From Streptomyces sedi (GTDB taxonomy: Bacteria > Actinomycetota > Actinomycetes > Streptomycetales > Streptomycetaceae), in assembly GCF_006335015.1 (NCBI RefSeq), contig NZ_VDGT01000012.1:124001-188000 (forward strand): a DNA stretch of 64,000 bases, read 5' to 3'. The notes beneath the pieces are model-generated. The model did no database searches and was not told the DNA's origin. It saw only the letters and a list, made by a program, of their open reading frames with translations. Positions 26,498 to 35,248 of the stretch are shown piece by piece (position 1 is the first letter of the stretch; each line of letters starts with the position of its first letter). The position numbers and the translations under genes were made by a program.

Positions 26498-26588
26498 GCC
26501 CAGGATGCTCTCAGCCCCCACTGACAACGCCGGGCCGGACCGCGCGGCGCCGGGGCGGGCGGTGGCCCCGGCGCCGCGCGGGGCCGCC

Positions 26589-28187
26589 TCAGCAGGTGCT
26601 GCGGCTGGTGTTGTTGAGGGTCAGGTTCTGGTAGCTGATGTTCTGCCCGCACGGACTCTCGCGCAGCGCCGTGTCGTTGAGCGTCAGGTTCCGCAGGGTG
26701 ATGTCGCGGTTGTTGGGGAACTCGGAGCGGGCCGCGAGGCGGACCTCGCCGCCGCCGGTGACCGTGCCGCCCTGGGCGGCGATGTCGACGTTGTAGCAGT
26801 TCTCGATGAGGATCGCGTTGTTGCCCGTGCCGGTCAGCGTGATCCGGTCGATGACGGCGCCGCCGCTCTCCGAGACGCAGAAGACGCCGCGCCCGCCGCC
26901 GCGCGCGATCACCTCGCCGACGCGGATGTTGGTGGGATAGCCGTCGGCGATCCGGCCGTTGCGGTTGGCCATCCGGAACGCGGCGTAGCCGGTGCCGCTG
27001 CCAGCGTTCTCGGCGTCCACGCGGGCGACGGAGGCGTTGATCGTGTCGTTGAGCAGCACCCCGGACTCCCCGACGTTCCGCGCGGTGACCGTGCCGACGC
27101 TCAGCCCGTCGACCCCGTAGGTCTCCAGCGCGTGGCTGCCGGATCCGGAGACATAGAGGTTGTTGACGCGCACGTTGGTCGAACGTTCCGCGCGGTTGCC
27201 GTGGTTGTCGACGCGTACGCCGAGGCCGCCGGTCAGCCGCATGTCGATCTCGCCGAGGACCACGTCGCTCGCGTTGCGCAGGAAGATCCCGTAGAGCGGG
27301 GCCCCGGTGAGGGTGAGGTGGCCGACCTCGATGTCGGTGGTGCCACGGGAGTAGATCGGCGCGTGGTCGGTCGCCGTCGTGCCCGTGACGTTGATGGTGC
27401 CGCACACGTCGATCGCGGTGTGACTCGGCAGCGAGACACGGGTGTTGGCCGGGAAGGTGCCCGAGCCGCGCACCACCACGCGTTCCCGCGTCGAACGGTT
27501 CGGCGTGAGCGCGTTGACCGCCGCCTGCGCGGCGTCCCGCATACTGCCGCCGGTGTAGACGGTGCCGCCGCCCCGGCGGGCGGTCCAGGTGCCGCCGCTC
27601 TGCGTGACCTCCGCGTGGTAGGTCCCGGTGCCGCAGTTCGCGGCCACCGGGACCAGCGACCACTGCTGGTTGGCGCCGCCGAGGTCGCCGAACTGCGAGA
27701 GCCGCCCGCCGTCGGCGGCCGACCACTCCCAGACCTCCAGCGCCTTGCCGCTGTTGCGGTTGAGCAGCCGCACATAGCCGTCACCGGAGTCGGCCACGGA
27801 GAAGCGCTGGTGGGCGCCGTTGGTGTCGGCCCACTGCTGGACGTTCGCGCCGTCCGCGGTGGAGGCGCCGGCGATCTCGATCACCTTGCCACTGTGCCGG
27901 GAGCGCAGCCGGTAGCTGCCGTCGCCCGAGTCGACGAACTGCCACTGCTGCCACGCCCCGTCGTTGCGGGACCACTGCACCAACGGTGCCCCGTCGTCGG
28001 TGGCCAGGTCGTAGACGTCCAGTGCCTTGCCGCTGTGCCGGTTGACCAGCACGTACCAGGAGTTGGTGTCGATCGAGGCGGCCCTGGCCCCGGACGCCGG
28101 CAGCGCGACCAGGGAGATCGCGGCCAACACCACGACCAGTGCGGCGGCGCCGAGGCTCCGCGGGCTGAACGGTCTTCGGAGGTGCAT
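26589..28187 (-). CDS. Secreted ricin-B-lectin plus right-handed beta-helix protein
   Basis: The protein has 532 residues. The signal peptide is at 1 to about 36 (RRPFSPRSLGAAALVVV... cut after AARA/GARA). Residues 38-180 are a ricin-type lectin trefoil with three repeats built on NRHSGKALDVYD, SRHSGKVIEIAG and NRNSGKALEVWE, each with a Q-W motif. From about 190 to the end, repeated N-rich coils (TDIEVGHLTLTGAPL, NVRVNNLYVSGSG, DITLRNLTLNDT) form a parallel beta-helix of the pectate-lyase/polygalacturonase type. It is probably a secreted polysaccharide-active enzyme or binding protein; the catalytic residues are not identified. It is monocistronic, with a 291-base upstream region shared with the next operon. 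Confidence 0.87.
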   Translation of the reverse strand: MHLRRPFSPRSLGAAALVVVLAAISLVALPASGARAASIDTNSWYVLVNRHSGKALDVYDLATDDGAPLVQWSRNDGAWQQWQFVDSGDGSYRLRSRHSGKVIEIAGASTADGANVQQWADTNGAHQRFSVADSGDGYVRLLNRNSGKALEVWEWSAADGGRLSQFGDLGGANQQWSLVPVAANCGTGTYHAEVTQSGGTWTARRGGGTVYTGGSMRDAAQAAVNALTPNRSTRERVVVRGSGTFPANTRVSLPSHTAIDVCGTINVTGTTATDHAPIYSRGTTDIEVGHLTLTGAPLYGIFLRNASDVVLGEIDMRLTGGLGVRVDNHGNRAERSTNVRVNNLYVSGSGSHALETYGVDGLSVGTVTARNVGESGVLLNDTINASVARVDAENAGSGTGYAAFRMANRNGRIADGYPTNIRVGEVIARGGGRGVFCVSESGGAVIDRITLTGTGNNAILIENCYNVDIAAQGGTVTGGGEVRLAARSEFPNNRDITLRNLTLNDTALRESPCGQNISYQNLTLNNTSRSTC

Positions 28188-28478
28188 GACGGCTCCTTCG
28201 TCATGGGAGGGGACAGCGCGGAGCGCCCTCGCGCCGAACGGGAACGAGGAGGAACAGTCGAAGCGGTGAGGAACAAGGGGCTGCTCCTGCGACCCGCGGA
28301 CGGCACACGGCCCCGGGGGAGCGCTCCCACGCGAGGGCAACGTAGCAGCAGATCATGGTCACGACAATGCGACCGGCGGCGCCCTGCCGCGCGGCGACCG
28401 GCGGCGTCAACTCAACCCGTGAGGCGGCGAACTGATGGTCAGTTCGTCAACGGAGGCCCCGATCAATAGCATCGGTGG

Positions 28479-29765
28479 ATGATCTTGAGAAGATGTGTGA
28501 CGGCGGCCCTCGGTGGGCTGCTCGTCGTTTCCGTCACGGGCGGCCTCGCGCCGCACGCCGTGGCCGAGTCGCGCGGGGAGCCCGAGCCACCCCGGGTGAA
28601 CCTGGTGCTGGACGTGAGCGGTTCGATGAACGAACGCGACATGGGCGGCGGCGAGTCCCGCATAGCCGCGGCGCAGCGCGCCTTCAACGAGGTGATCGAC
28701 GCCGTTCCCGAGGAGACCCACCTGGGCATCCGCACGCTGGGCGCCACCTACCCGGGCGAGGACCTGGAGGTCGGCTGCCGGGACAGCGAGCAGCTCTACC
28801 CGGTGGAGTCCATCGACCGGACCGAGGCCAAGACGGCCGTCGCCACGTTGCGTCCCACCGGGTGGACCCCGATCGGCTACGCGCTGCGCGGCGCCAACGA
28901 GGACCTGGGCGAGGGCGGCGGCAGCCGCCGGGTGGTGCTGATCACCGACGGCGAGGACTCCTGCGGCGACCCCGACCCCTGCCTGGTGGCCCACGAACTC
29001 GCCGCCAGCGGCACCGACCTGGTGGTGGACACCCTCGGGCTGACGCGGGACGACGCGGTGCGCGAGCAGCTCAGCTGCATCGCCGAGGCCACCGGCGGCA
29101 CCTACACCGCCGTGCAGGACGCGGACCAACTCGCCGAGAAGGTCGAACAGTTGGTGCGCCGCGCCGATCTGCCGGTGGAGAACCCCACGGCCGTCGACGG
29201 CGCGGAGGAGTGCCGGGACGCGCCCTGGCTGGGCGTCGGCGTCTACGAGGACCGCGAGGAGTTCGGCGAACACCGCGCCTACCGGGTGCCGGTGCGGGCC
29301 GGGCAGGAGCTGCGGGTGGCGGCCAGCGTGGCCGCGGACCGCCAGGTCAACCGGGACTACGGCGTGCTGCTGCGCGCACTCGACGAGGACGGACGCGAGC
29401 TGACGCGCGGGACGGGCGCCGGCACCGGACGCACCGACGTGCTCTCCACCGGGCTTCGCTGGCCGGTCCAGGAGCCCGGCGACGACGCGGACGACTCCGG
29501 GGACGCGGGCGAGGACCGGCGCACGGTCTGCCTGGTGCTCAGCCACTCGTTCTCCGCGCCCGACTCCGTGGTGCGCACGCCGGGGCTGCCGGTCGAACTG
29601 GCCGTGGACGTGGTCTCGGCGGCCGACGAGTCACCGGACGCGGCGGCGTTCGGCCTGGCCAGGGGATGGGCGCCGGTGCTCTTCCTGGCCGGCGTCGGTC
29701 TGCTGGCGGGACTTCTGGGCGGCGTGCTGAGGCGCGCGGTCACGGCGTTGAGGGGAACGGCATGA
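28479..29765 (+). CDS. Secreted/membrane-anchored von Willebrand A domain protein
   Basis: The protein has 428 residues. A signal peptide lies at 1-32; the vWA domain from about 40 has a full MIDAS motif DVSGSMN, threonine in PTGWTPIG and Asp in ITDGEDSCGD. Residues 235-370 form a second beta-rich domain (DREEFGEHRAYRVPVRAGQ) and one transmembrane helix lies at about 400-420 with an arginine-rich cytoplasmic end. It therefore displays the vWA domain outside the cell. ATGA overlap couples it to the next gene. It is probably involved in metal-dependent protein binding at the envelope. Confidence 0.85.
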   Translation: MILRRCVTAALGGLLVVSVTGGLAPHAVAESRGEPEPPRVNLVLDVSGSMNERDMGGGESRIAAAQRAFNEVIDAVPEETHLGIRTLGATYPGEDLEVGCRDSEQLYPVESIDRTEAKTAVATLRPTGWTPIGYALRGANEDLGEGGGSRRVVLITDGEDSCGDPDPCLVAHELAASGTDLVVDTLGLTRDDAVREQLSCIAEATGGTYTAVQDADQLAEKVEQLVRRADLPVENPTAVDGAEECRDAPWLGVGVYEDREEFGEHRAYRVPVRAGQELRVAASVAADRQVNRDYGVLLRALDEDGRELTRGTGAGTGRTDVLSTGLRWPVQEPGDDADDSGDAGEDRRTVCLVLSHSFSAPDSVVRTPGLPVELAVDVVSAADESPDAAAFGLARGWAPVLFLAGVGLLAGLLGGVLRRAVTALRGTA

Positions 29766-30604
29766 GGAACTTCGCAGACCGCACCACCGCCCGCGCGGCC
29801 CGCTGGGCCGCGGTGGCGCTGCTGACGGCGGCGGTCGCGCTGACCGGAGCGGGCGCGGCGCACGCCGACGACTCGGGGGAGACGGAGGCCACCGAGGCCG
29901 GCACCGCGTTCCGCACGGCCACCGTGATCGACCAGGGGAAGCCGGCCACCGCCTCCGCCTCGACCGGCGACTACCTGTACTGGGTCTTCCCCGCGGGCGC
30001 CGGGCAGCGGGTGACCGCCGAGGCGACGGTGACACTGCCCGGGTCCGACACCCGCACGGGCCCGGTCACCTGGCGGCTCGACGTCTACGACGGGCTGCGG
30101 CGCCACCAGTCGTGCGCCTCCGGCCGGCCGAACGCCACCGCGGAGGAGACGGACGCCGAACTCACCCTGAAGTGCGCCCCGCGCGCGGTCCGCTCGTGGG
30201 CCGACCCCTGGTCGGACACCCCGTTGCCCGGCGCGTACTACCTGCGGCTGTCGGTCGCCGAACTGCCCGAACGCGACCTGGGCCTGCCGGTCTCCGTCTC
30301 GGTCGAGGTGACAGCGGAGGACGCGAACGGCTCCGTCGCGGTCGGCGGCGACCTGGCCGACCCGCTGCTCCCGGTGGGCGCCGCCGGCACGGTGAGCGCC
30401 GAGGCGGACGACATCGTCCGCGAGGAGGAGCGGGACGGGGGCTGGGGCGACGCCGCCTACCTGGCCGTCCTGCCCGAGCCGGAGGACGGCTGGAACGGCG
30501 GCTGGTGGAACGACCGTTGGCTGTGGACCGCCGGCGGCGGGCTGCTCGGCGCGCTGGCCGCGCTCGGCGGCTACCGCCTGACCCGCCCGGGGCGCGGCGC
30601 CTGA
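29762..30604 (+). CDS. Membrane-anchored partner protein of the vWA operon, function unknown
   Basis: This 280-residue protein has a signal peptide (cut after AAHA near residue 37), an extracytoplasmic beta-rich domain opening GTAFRTATVIDQGKPATASASTGDYLYWVFPA, and a C-terminal transmembrane helix (WTAGGGLLGALAALGGYRL) with a short basic tail. The first part resembles the second domain of its upstream neighbour (property of polar carbohydrate-binding-like folds), suggesting the two act together. The strict ATGA overlap and matching topology support a two-protein envelope complex. Confidence 0.75.
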   Translation: MRNFADRTTARAARWAAVALLTAAVALTGAGAAHADDSGETEATEAGTAFRTATVIDQGKPATASASTGDYLYWVFPAGAGQRVTAEATVTLPGSDTRTGPVTWRLDVYDGLRRHQSCASGRPNATAEETDAELTLKCAPRAVRSWADPWSDTPLPGAYYLRLSVAELPERDLGLPVSVSVEVTAEDANGSVAVGGDLADPLLPVGAAGTVSAEADDIVREEERDGGWGDAAYLAVLPEPEDGWNGGWWNDRWLWTAGGGLLGALAALGGYRLTRPGRGA

Positions 30605-30625
30605 ATCGTCCGACCGTCGCCACGC

Positions 30626-30659
30626 GTGGGGCACTCGGCCTTCGGGCCGGGTGCCCCAC
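30626..30659 (+). terminator. Hairpin after the vWA operon
   Basis: A 15-bp stem (GTGGGGCACTCGGCC with its complement, one G-U pair) and a TTCG-type loop, 22 bases after the stop codon. Confidence 0.8.
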
Positions 30660-30819
30660 ACGCGCGGTGTCGGCGCGGTGTGGCAGCGCTGGGGAGCGAG
30701 AAGGCTTCCGCACATCAGGGACTCTGCGAATCCCGGTACATCTGACCGTGCCTGTCGTCATTCGTTCGTTTGCCGACAGGCGGGGCGGTTTCGGGTGAGC
30801 ATGTGGTGCCGTGCGGGTC

Positions 30820-31650
30820 TCAGCCGCTGAGTGTCTGAGACCCCAGGACGGAGAGCAGGGCGAGGCGTTGGGCGTCTTCGGTGGCGGGTTCGGCCGTGTA
30901 GGCCATGATGCGCAGGTGGTTGCCCGCGACGTGGAGGATGTCGCAGTCCAGGGTGAGGGTGCCGACGCTGGGATGGTCGATGGTTTTGCGGCTCGACTGG
31001 TGCTCGGCGGTGGTGCCGGTGTCCCAGAGGTCGGCGAAGCGGGCGCTTCGCCGTCGGAGCTGGGCGATCAGGTCGGTGAGCGCGGCGTCGTCCGGGTAGA
31101 GGGCGCCGGTGCGGCGGAGGTCGGCGGCGAGGGCCTGTTGGAGGGCACCGTTGGATTCAGGGGTGTGGCGTACGCGGGTGGTGGAGGTGACGAAGGCTCG
31201 CCAGGCCGCGTTGAGGTCGGGGCCGGTCCACTCTCCTATGAGGGCGGTGTGGAGGGGGTTGGAGAGGAGCTGGGTCCAGGTGGCGTCGTAGACAGCGACG
31301 GGGGTGTCTCGCAGGCGGTCGAGGATGCGGTGGACGCCGGGGGTGATGTGGCGGGGGACCATGCCGGGGCCGGGGACGGCGAGTCCGGCGAGGCGGAAGA
31401 GGTGTTCACGTTCGCCGCTCCCCAGGCGCAGAGCGCGGGCGAGGGCTTCGATGACCTGGGACGAGGGGTTGGTGGCGCGCCCCTGTTCGAGGCGGACGAT
31501 GTAGTCGGCGGAGATCCCGGCAAGGTGGGAGAGTTCTTCGCGCCGCAGCCCCGGGGCGCGTCTGCGGCCACCCGTGGGAAGGCCGGCCTGCTCGGGGGTG
31601 ACGCGGTCGCGCCAGGCGCGCAGGGCTTCGCCGAGTTCAGTTGACGACAT
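30820..31650 (-). CDS. XRE regulator with MmyB-like domain
   Basis: This 276-residue protein has the same architecture as the regulator at 23439-24278: HTH with GLRREELSHLAGISADYIVRLEQGR at about residues 34-58 and a C-terminal MmyB-like domain (SSRKTIDHPSVGTLTLDCDIL). The divergent SDR gene at 32285 is its likely target, although 634 bases of pseudogene and IS debris now separate them, so the original neighbour may have been the broken dehydrogenase. Confidence 0.9.
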   Translation of the reverse strand: MSSTELGEALRAWRDRVTPEQAGLPTGGRRRAPGLRREELSHLAGISADYIVRLEQGRATNPSSQVIEALARALRLGSGEREHLFRLAGLAVPGPGMVPRHITPGVHRILDRLRDTPVAVYDATWTQLLSNPLHTALIGEWTGPDLNAAWRAFVTSTTRVRHTPESNGALQQALAADLRRTGALYPDDAALTDLIAQLRRRSARFADLWDTGTTAEHQSSRKTIDHPSVGTLTLDCDILHVAGNHLRIMAYTAEPATEDAQRLALLSVLGSQTLSG

Positions 31651-31753
31651 GCCGTCATTGTGGCGAAGGTTGTCATTACCTTTCCTGGTACTGATAGTCC
31701 CAGGACGATGGGTCTACTGCCTAATGATCTGAATGGTGCGCATGCTGACTGCA

Positions 31754-31918
31754 TGAGCCAAACACGAACACCCCAGGGCACTCCCTTCGTCGGGTTCATC
31801 GGGCTGGGCGATCAGGCCTGCCGAGGGCCCGGGCGGTCGCCGGGGCCGAGTTTCTTCCGCATGTGTGGGCCCGCCGCCCGGCCTCCCTCGAAGCGCTGAC
31901 CGGTGTGCCGGAGGAGGG
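31754..31918 (+). pseudogene. Remnant of a 6PGDH/3-hydroxyisobutyrate dehydrogenase-type gene
   Basis: The frame from ATG 31754 gives a Rossmann motif, TPFVGFIGLGDQ. After a frameshift near 31815 the other frame continues with VAGAEFLPHVWARRPASLEAL, which is the next part of the same fold. Nothing matching the remaining roughly 250 residues follows. The remnant sits immediately upstream of an IS fragment, divergent from the XRE regulator. Confidence 0.7.
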
Positions 31919-32135
31919 AACTGTTCGACCGGGCCGTACGAGACGCGGGCACCGACCCGGGCGACCTCACCGAGCGGGGCCTGTCCAGGGCCCGCGGTCT
32001 GCCCGCCCTGCTGTCCCGCCCAGGTGCGTTGCCCCGGGACGTTGGTGACACGCGTGTTGGGGCCTTGAACGGGTGAGGGCCTTCTGGGCTCGGTGTGGAT
32101 TGCGAACATCTACCGCCGACCGCCAGGAGGCCCTC

Positions 32136-32258
32136 GTGTCCCACCGTAACGCCCCGCTGACTCCGACCGGCAGGCTGCGGCTGGCCCGGACCCGTCGCCG
32201 AGCGGTACCGCGGCGAGTTCACCCGGCCGCACCGCGCCTCCACCGACCGGCGGCCTGA
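32136..32258 (+). mobile_element. 5' fragment of an IS481-type transposase gene
   Basis: A GTG-started frame reads VSHRNAPLTPTGRLRLAR, the typical opening of IS481-family transposases, then breaks; a later piece, VAERYRGEF, appears in another frame before the SDR gene begins. The upstream bases 32040-32135 (GTGACACGCGTGTTGGG, then a CCAGGAGGCCC ribosome-binding region) look like the left end of such an element. Only the first tens of codons remain. Confidence 0.65.
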
Positions 32259-32284
32259 GCCAGGCCCCGAAAGGAAACACTCCC

Positions 32285-33061
32285 ATGAGCAAGCTTGCCC
32301 TCGTCACCGGCGCGACCTCCGGCATCGGCAAGACGTTCGCCGAGCGCTTCGCCGCCGACGGCTACGACCTGATCGTCGTCGGTCGCCGCCAGGAGCGCCT
32401 CGCCGAATATGCCTCCGCCCACCCCGAGGCCAAGGTCCGCACCGTCACCGCCGACCTCTCCACTGAAGAAGGCATCGACACCCTCGCTGCGATCTGCGCC
32501 ACCGAGCCGCTGGACGTGCTCGTCAACAACGCCGGCGTCTCCCACTACATGCCGCTGGCCGACCTGCCCGCCGACAGGGCCCGCGAACTCGTCAACGTCA
32601 AGGTCCTCGCCCCCACCCAGCTCATGCGCGCCGCGGTGGGTCCCATGCAGCAGCGCGGAACGGGCACCATCCTCAACGTCGCAGGCATGATCGCCTTCTC
32701 CGGACCGGCGGGACCCGAGGTCGTGCCGCACCGGGCCGTATACGCGGGGACCCTGGCCTACCTGGTCGCCATGACCCAGACCCTGGCCGCCGAAGTCGCG
32801 GACTCCGGCGTCACGGTCGGCGTCGTCTGCCCCGGCGTGGTGGCCACCGAGTTCCACTCCTCCCAGGGCCTGGACATGAGCGCCGTACCCCGCATGAGCG
32901 CCGACGACCTCGTCACCGGTGCCCTGCGCGGCCTGGAACTCGGCGAGACCGTCAGCGCCCCCGGCGTCGAGGACCCCCAGCTCCTGAAGGACGTGTTCGC
33001 CGCCGACCTCGCTGCCTTCAACAGCCAGTCCCCGACCCTCGCCACTCGCTACACCAAGTAG
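32285..33061 (+). CDS. Short-chain dehydrogenase/reductase lacking the catalytic lysine
   Basis: This 258-residue Rossmann protein has TGATSGIG at residues 8-15, the NNAGVSHYM strand and VVGRR cofactor region. The active-site segment reads VYAGTLAYL, so the YxxxK lysine is leucine, and the usual serine strand reads NVAGMIAFSG. AAAGGAAA precedes ATG 32285. Relatives in streptomycetes often sit beside MmyB-type regulators. If the Lys is really lost, the protein may be a non-catalytic or altered reductase; a sequencing change is less likely because two codons would be involved. Confidence 0.85.
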   Translation: MSKLALVTGATSGIGKTFAERFAADGYDLIVVGRRQERLAEYASAHPEAKVRTVTADLSTEEGIDTLAAICATEPLDVLVNNAGVSHYMPLADLPADRARELVNVKVLAPTQLMRAAVGPMQQRGTGTILNVAGMIAFSGPAGPEVVPHRAVYAGTLAYLVAMTQTLAAEVADSGVTVGVVCPGVVATEFHSSQGLDMSAVPRMSADDLVTGALRGLELGETVSAPGVEDPQLLKDVFAADLAAFNSQSPTLATRYTK

Positions 33062-33270
33062 CCGCAGGGCGCAGGCGACCAGGCCGAGAGGCATCGGCAG
33101 GGGGTGGGTGGCCAGGGCGCTGCGCGTGGATCGGTGATGGTGCGGACCGCGTCCAGCAGCGAGGGGAGGCGCGCCCTTCGACGTTCACCCGGCCCTCCGC
33201 CCAGCATCCGAGCACGCATCACGCCTACCCCGGGGTTCTCGTTTGCTACGGCGATCCATCGATCGCCCCT

Positions 33271-33939
33271 TTGGACAGCCCGAGCCTGCTGCGGTTTCTG
33301 CGGAGGTGGTACGGCGCCCAGAAATCACCCGGTGCGAGACTGAGGGAACCGTCTGGCGTGCCCAGAGAGCTTGTCGAGTGGCATGAAATCTCTGCCCAGT
33401 GGGGCGGAGAGATCACTTCACACAACTACGCCATCCCCCTGGCGGAACTCGCGGAAGAAGACGGAAAGATTCCGTTCTGGGTCGAGAAGCAAGGAACCTG
33501 GGTTTGGGCATTCGACCCGAAGAGCGAAGACAGCTCCGTGTATGAGCGAGAGCCATCCGACGAACCGACCCCGTGGCGACGCGCTGGCGAGCGGCTCTCG
33601 GATTTCTTGATTCACGCCACCATCCTGGAGGCAACCCTCGGGGCTCCTGCGGCGAAAGTGGCGCAAGGAGTCCCGCCAGATTGGCTCTGGTCCGGAGAAG
33701 GAAGCCATGAGCTCCCCTTCCCTCCGTGCAACTGGCCGGCCCGCGATTCGCGGATCCTCCTCGGCGAGAGCTGGCTGGCTCTCGTACACCCGAGCGACAA
33801 TCCCGACGCCGGCCATGACATCACCCTCGCAGCGAGGGCGCCAGGTGCTCTCTCCTGGGCGGAGGACATGCCGGGAGTCAAGTGGCGCACATACTCCCGC
33901 GTTCAGGACTTCACAACCGATGAACCACTGCCCTGGTAA
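33271..33939 (+). CDS. SMI1/KNR4 (SUKH)-like protein
   Basis: This roughly 222-residue protein has a pattern of the SUKH superfamily: an N-terminal helix RFLRRWYG, then PRELVEWHEIS, the IPFWVEKQGTWVWAFDP strand pair, and ERLSDFLIHATILEATLG. The start is uncertain: TTG 33271 is the first usable codon and the homology seems to begin near there, so the gene may be 5'-truncated. Codon usage is clearly less G/C-rich than the neighbours, a sign of horizontal transfer. SUKH proteins are common immunity proteins against polymorphic toxins, and toxin debris follows on the opposite strand. Confidence 0.65.
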   Translation: MDSPSLLRFLRRWYGAQKSPGARLREPSGVPRELVEWHEISAQWGGEITSHNYAIPLAELAEEDGKIPFWVEKQGTWVWAFDPKSEDSSVYEREPSDEPTPWRRAGERLSDFLIHATILEATLGAPAAKVAQGVPPDWLWSGEGSHELPFPPCNWPARDSRILLGESWLALVHPSDNPDAGHDITLAARAPGALSWAEDMPGVKWRTYSRVQDFTTDEPLPW

Positions 33940-34026
33940 TGGTGAAACACGAATCGGTGGCCGATCCACCTGAACCGGCCACCGATTAGTTTCGGGCTCA
34001 GTCGGTCAGGAAGTCCCCTGGATTTC

Positions 34027-34412
34027 TCAGTCCTGCGTGGCGAGATCACCCGCAACTGATCCCCCTCGCCGGGGACGCTTCTTCTGCGGGTCCCACAGTT
34101 GAGATCCACAATGCGCATGGTGAACGAGCACCGGAGCCTGGCCCGCCAGCACATCGTGCGCGTGGAGGCCTTCGATGGTGAGGTTGTGGACGGTGGTGGT
34201 TCGGGTGTGCTGGGGCGCGGCGGTAAGGCGAGGCGTACTGCCGACGGAGCTGGTGAGTTCCGCGCCGAGTGGGAGGTCGGTGGCGCCGGTCCAGGTTTGG
34301 GTGGCCTGGTTCCAGAGGTGTGTTCGTCGGTGGCGGTGAGGGCTTTGGTTTCGCCGGTCTCGGGGGCGGTGGCGAGGACCTCGTCGCCGATCCGGACATC
34401 CTCGGAGACCCG
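34027..34412 (-). pseudogene. Decayed Hint (pretoxin) module of an RHS/polymorphic toxin
   Basis: Reading leftward, VRIGDEVLATAPETGE is the start of a PT-HINT domain. After a frameshift near 34327 comes LWNQATQTWTGATDLPLG, then TTTVHNLTIEGLHAHDVLAG and QAPVLVHHAH, the classic C-terminal end of Hint domains in secreted toxins, followed by a stop at 34027 with no toxin domain. Part of the domain's middle is missing. There is no RHS repeat region upstream. The 33940-34026 stretch beyond holds nothing recognisable. Confidence 0.7.
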
Positions 34413-34498
34413 TCAGCCCCGGCCGTCCGGCCGCGCGACGACCGCCGCAAGGGTGCCCGTCGGCCGGACCCGCCTCTCACGCGTGCCCACCTGGACGA

Positions 34499-34550
34499 CC
34501 GGCCCCTTCGGGGGAGCCCGCCGGGGCGCGGGCTCCCCCGAAGGGGCCGG
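34499..34550. terminator. Very strong 23-bp perfect hairpin
   Basis: Two perfectly complementary 23-base arms (34499-34521 and 34528-34550) separated by six bases (CGGGGC). It stands 21 bases after the stop codon of the small secreted peptide gene and shields it from the toxin remnant. Confidence 0.9.
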
Positions 34551-34571
34551 AGTCGCTCAACGGGGGGCCGC

Positions 34572-34763
34572 TCAGCCGGTGTTGTTCCAGTCCCGGGCGG
34601 TCCCCGCGGCGCTGAGCGCCGTGTGCTCCGCCCCCGCCCCGTGGGGGAGCAGGACGGCGCCGCAGATCACGGCGGTCAGAACCAGCGCGGCGACCGCGCA
34701 TGGTCGCCCGCCCGGCGCGGCCGGGTGACGACGTCCGCGTCGGTGGGCTCGGGTGGCGTGCAT
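34572..34763 (-). CDS. Small secreted peptide (63 aa) divergent from the SARP gene
   Basis: The basic N-region (HATRAHRRGRRHP) is followed by a hydrophobic helix (CAVAALVLTAVICGAVLL) and a signal-peptidase-like site (GAGA). A mature peptide of about 19-20 residues, EHTALSAAGTARDWNNTG, would be released. The start is fixed by GAGGAGAGG directly upstream of ATG 34763. It has its own terminator. No family is recognised. Its position next to a pathway regulator suggests a role in signalling or regulation, which is speculation. Confidence 0.65.
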   Translation of the reverse strand: MHATRAHRRGRRHPAAPGGRPCAVAALVLTAVICGAVLLPHGAGAEHTALSAAGTARDWNNTG

Positions 34764-34984
34764 GGTGCCTCTCCTCGTCGCTGTGCGTGTTCTCTCGGTC
34801 GTCAAGATCGTGTCAGCCGGCGATCTATGCGGAATCTACGGTTCACCCGGCCCCTCGGGGCCGACTACCGGGCGCGGCCCCGACGCCGCTCCCGCGGGAC
34901 GCCGCACCCCCCGAACGGCGGGCCGCGCCAGCGGTGTTCGCCCGTACACCGAGCGTGGATCCGGCGTAGATCGGGGTGCCGCAT

Positions 34985-34996
34985 CCTGACGTCAGG
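34985..34996. promoter_or_regulatory. 12-bp perfect palindrome upstream of the SARP gene
   Basis: CCTGACGTCAGG lies 253 bases before the GTG of the large SARP in the 485-base divergent region 34764-35248. It is a possible operator for a dimeric regulator. Apart from this and the phased CGGT repeats the region shows nothing else definite. Confidence 0.4.
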
Positions 34997-35008
34997 AAAC
35001 GTGGTCGG

Positions 35009-35028
35009 CGGTGTGTCGCCGGTGCGCG
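35009..35028 (+). promoter_or_regulatory. 11-bp-phased CGGT direct repeat upstream of the SARP gene
   Basis: CGGTGTGTC (35009) and CGGTGCGCG (35020) are spaced 11 bases apart. The same spacing and core recur at 40924, 41701, 44066, 44133 and 45209 in this cluster. It is a candidate SARP site for autoregulation. Confidence 0.5.
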
Positions 35029-35248
35029 GGGCGCCCTCCCCGAGCGCCCGAGACCCCCGTCCGGCCGCGACGACACCGACGCCCCGGAGACGCCGACGAA
35101 CGCCAGAGCCGGTCCGCCGCAGAAGACCGCGTCCCGCCCCCGGGCGGTCCGCACACAGGAGACACCACCCGTCCCGGCCCGACGGCACAGGGACGACACA
35201 CACGACACGCCATCGCCGACCGCTCGAACTGACAGACGGGAAGAGGCA

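Noticed and set aside
34099..35248. Several overlapping open frames between the toxin remnant and the SARP gene
   Set aside because: They lack ribosome binding sites and have composition of frame shadows; only the 63-residue leftward frame has a good start, signal peptide and terminator.
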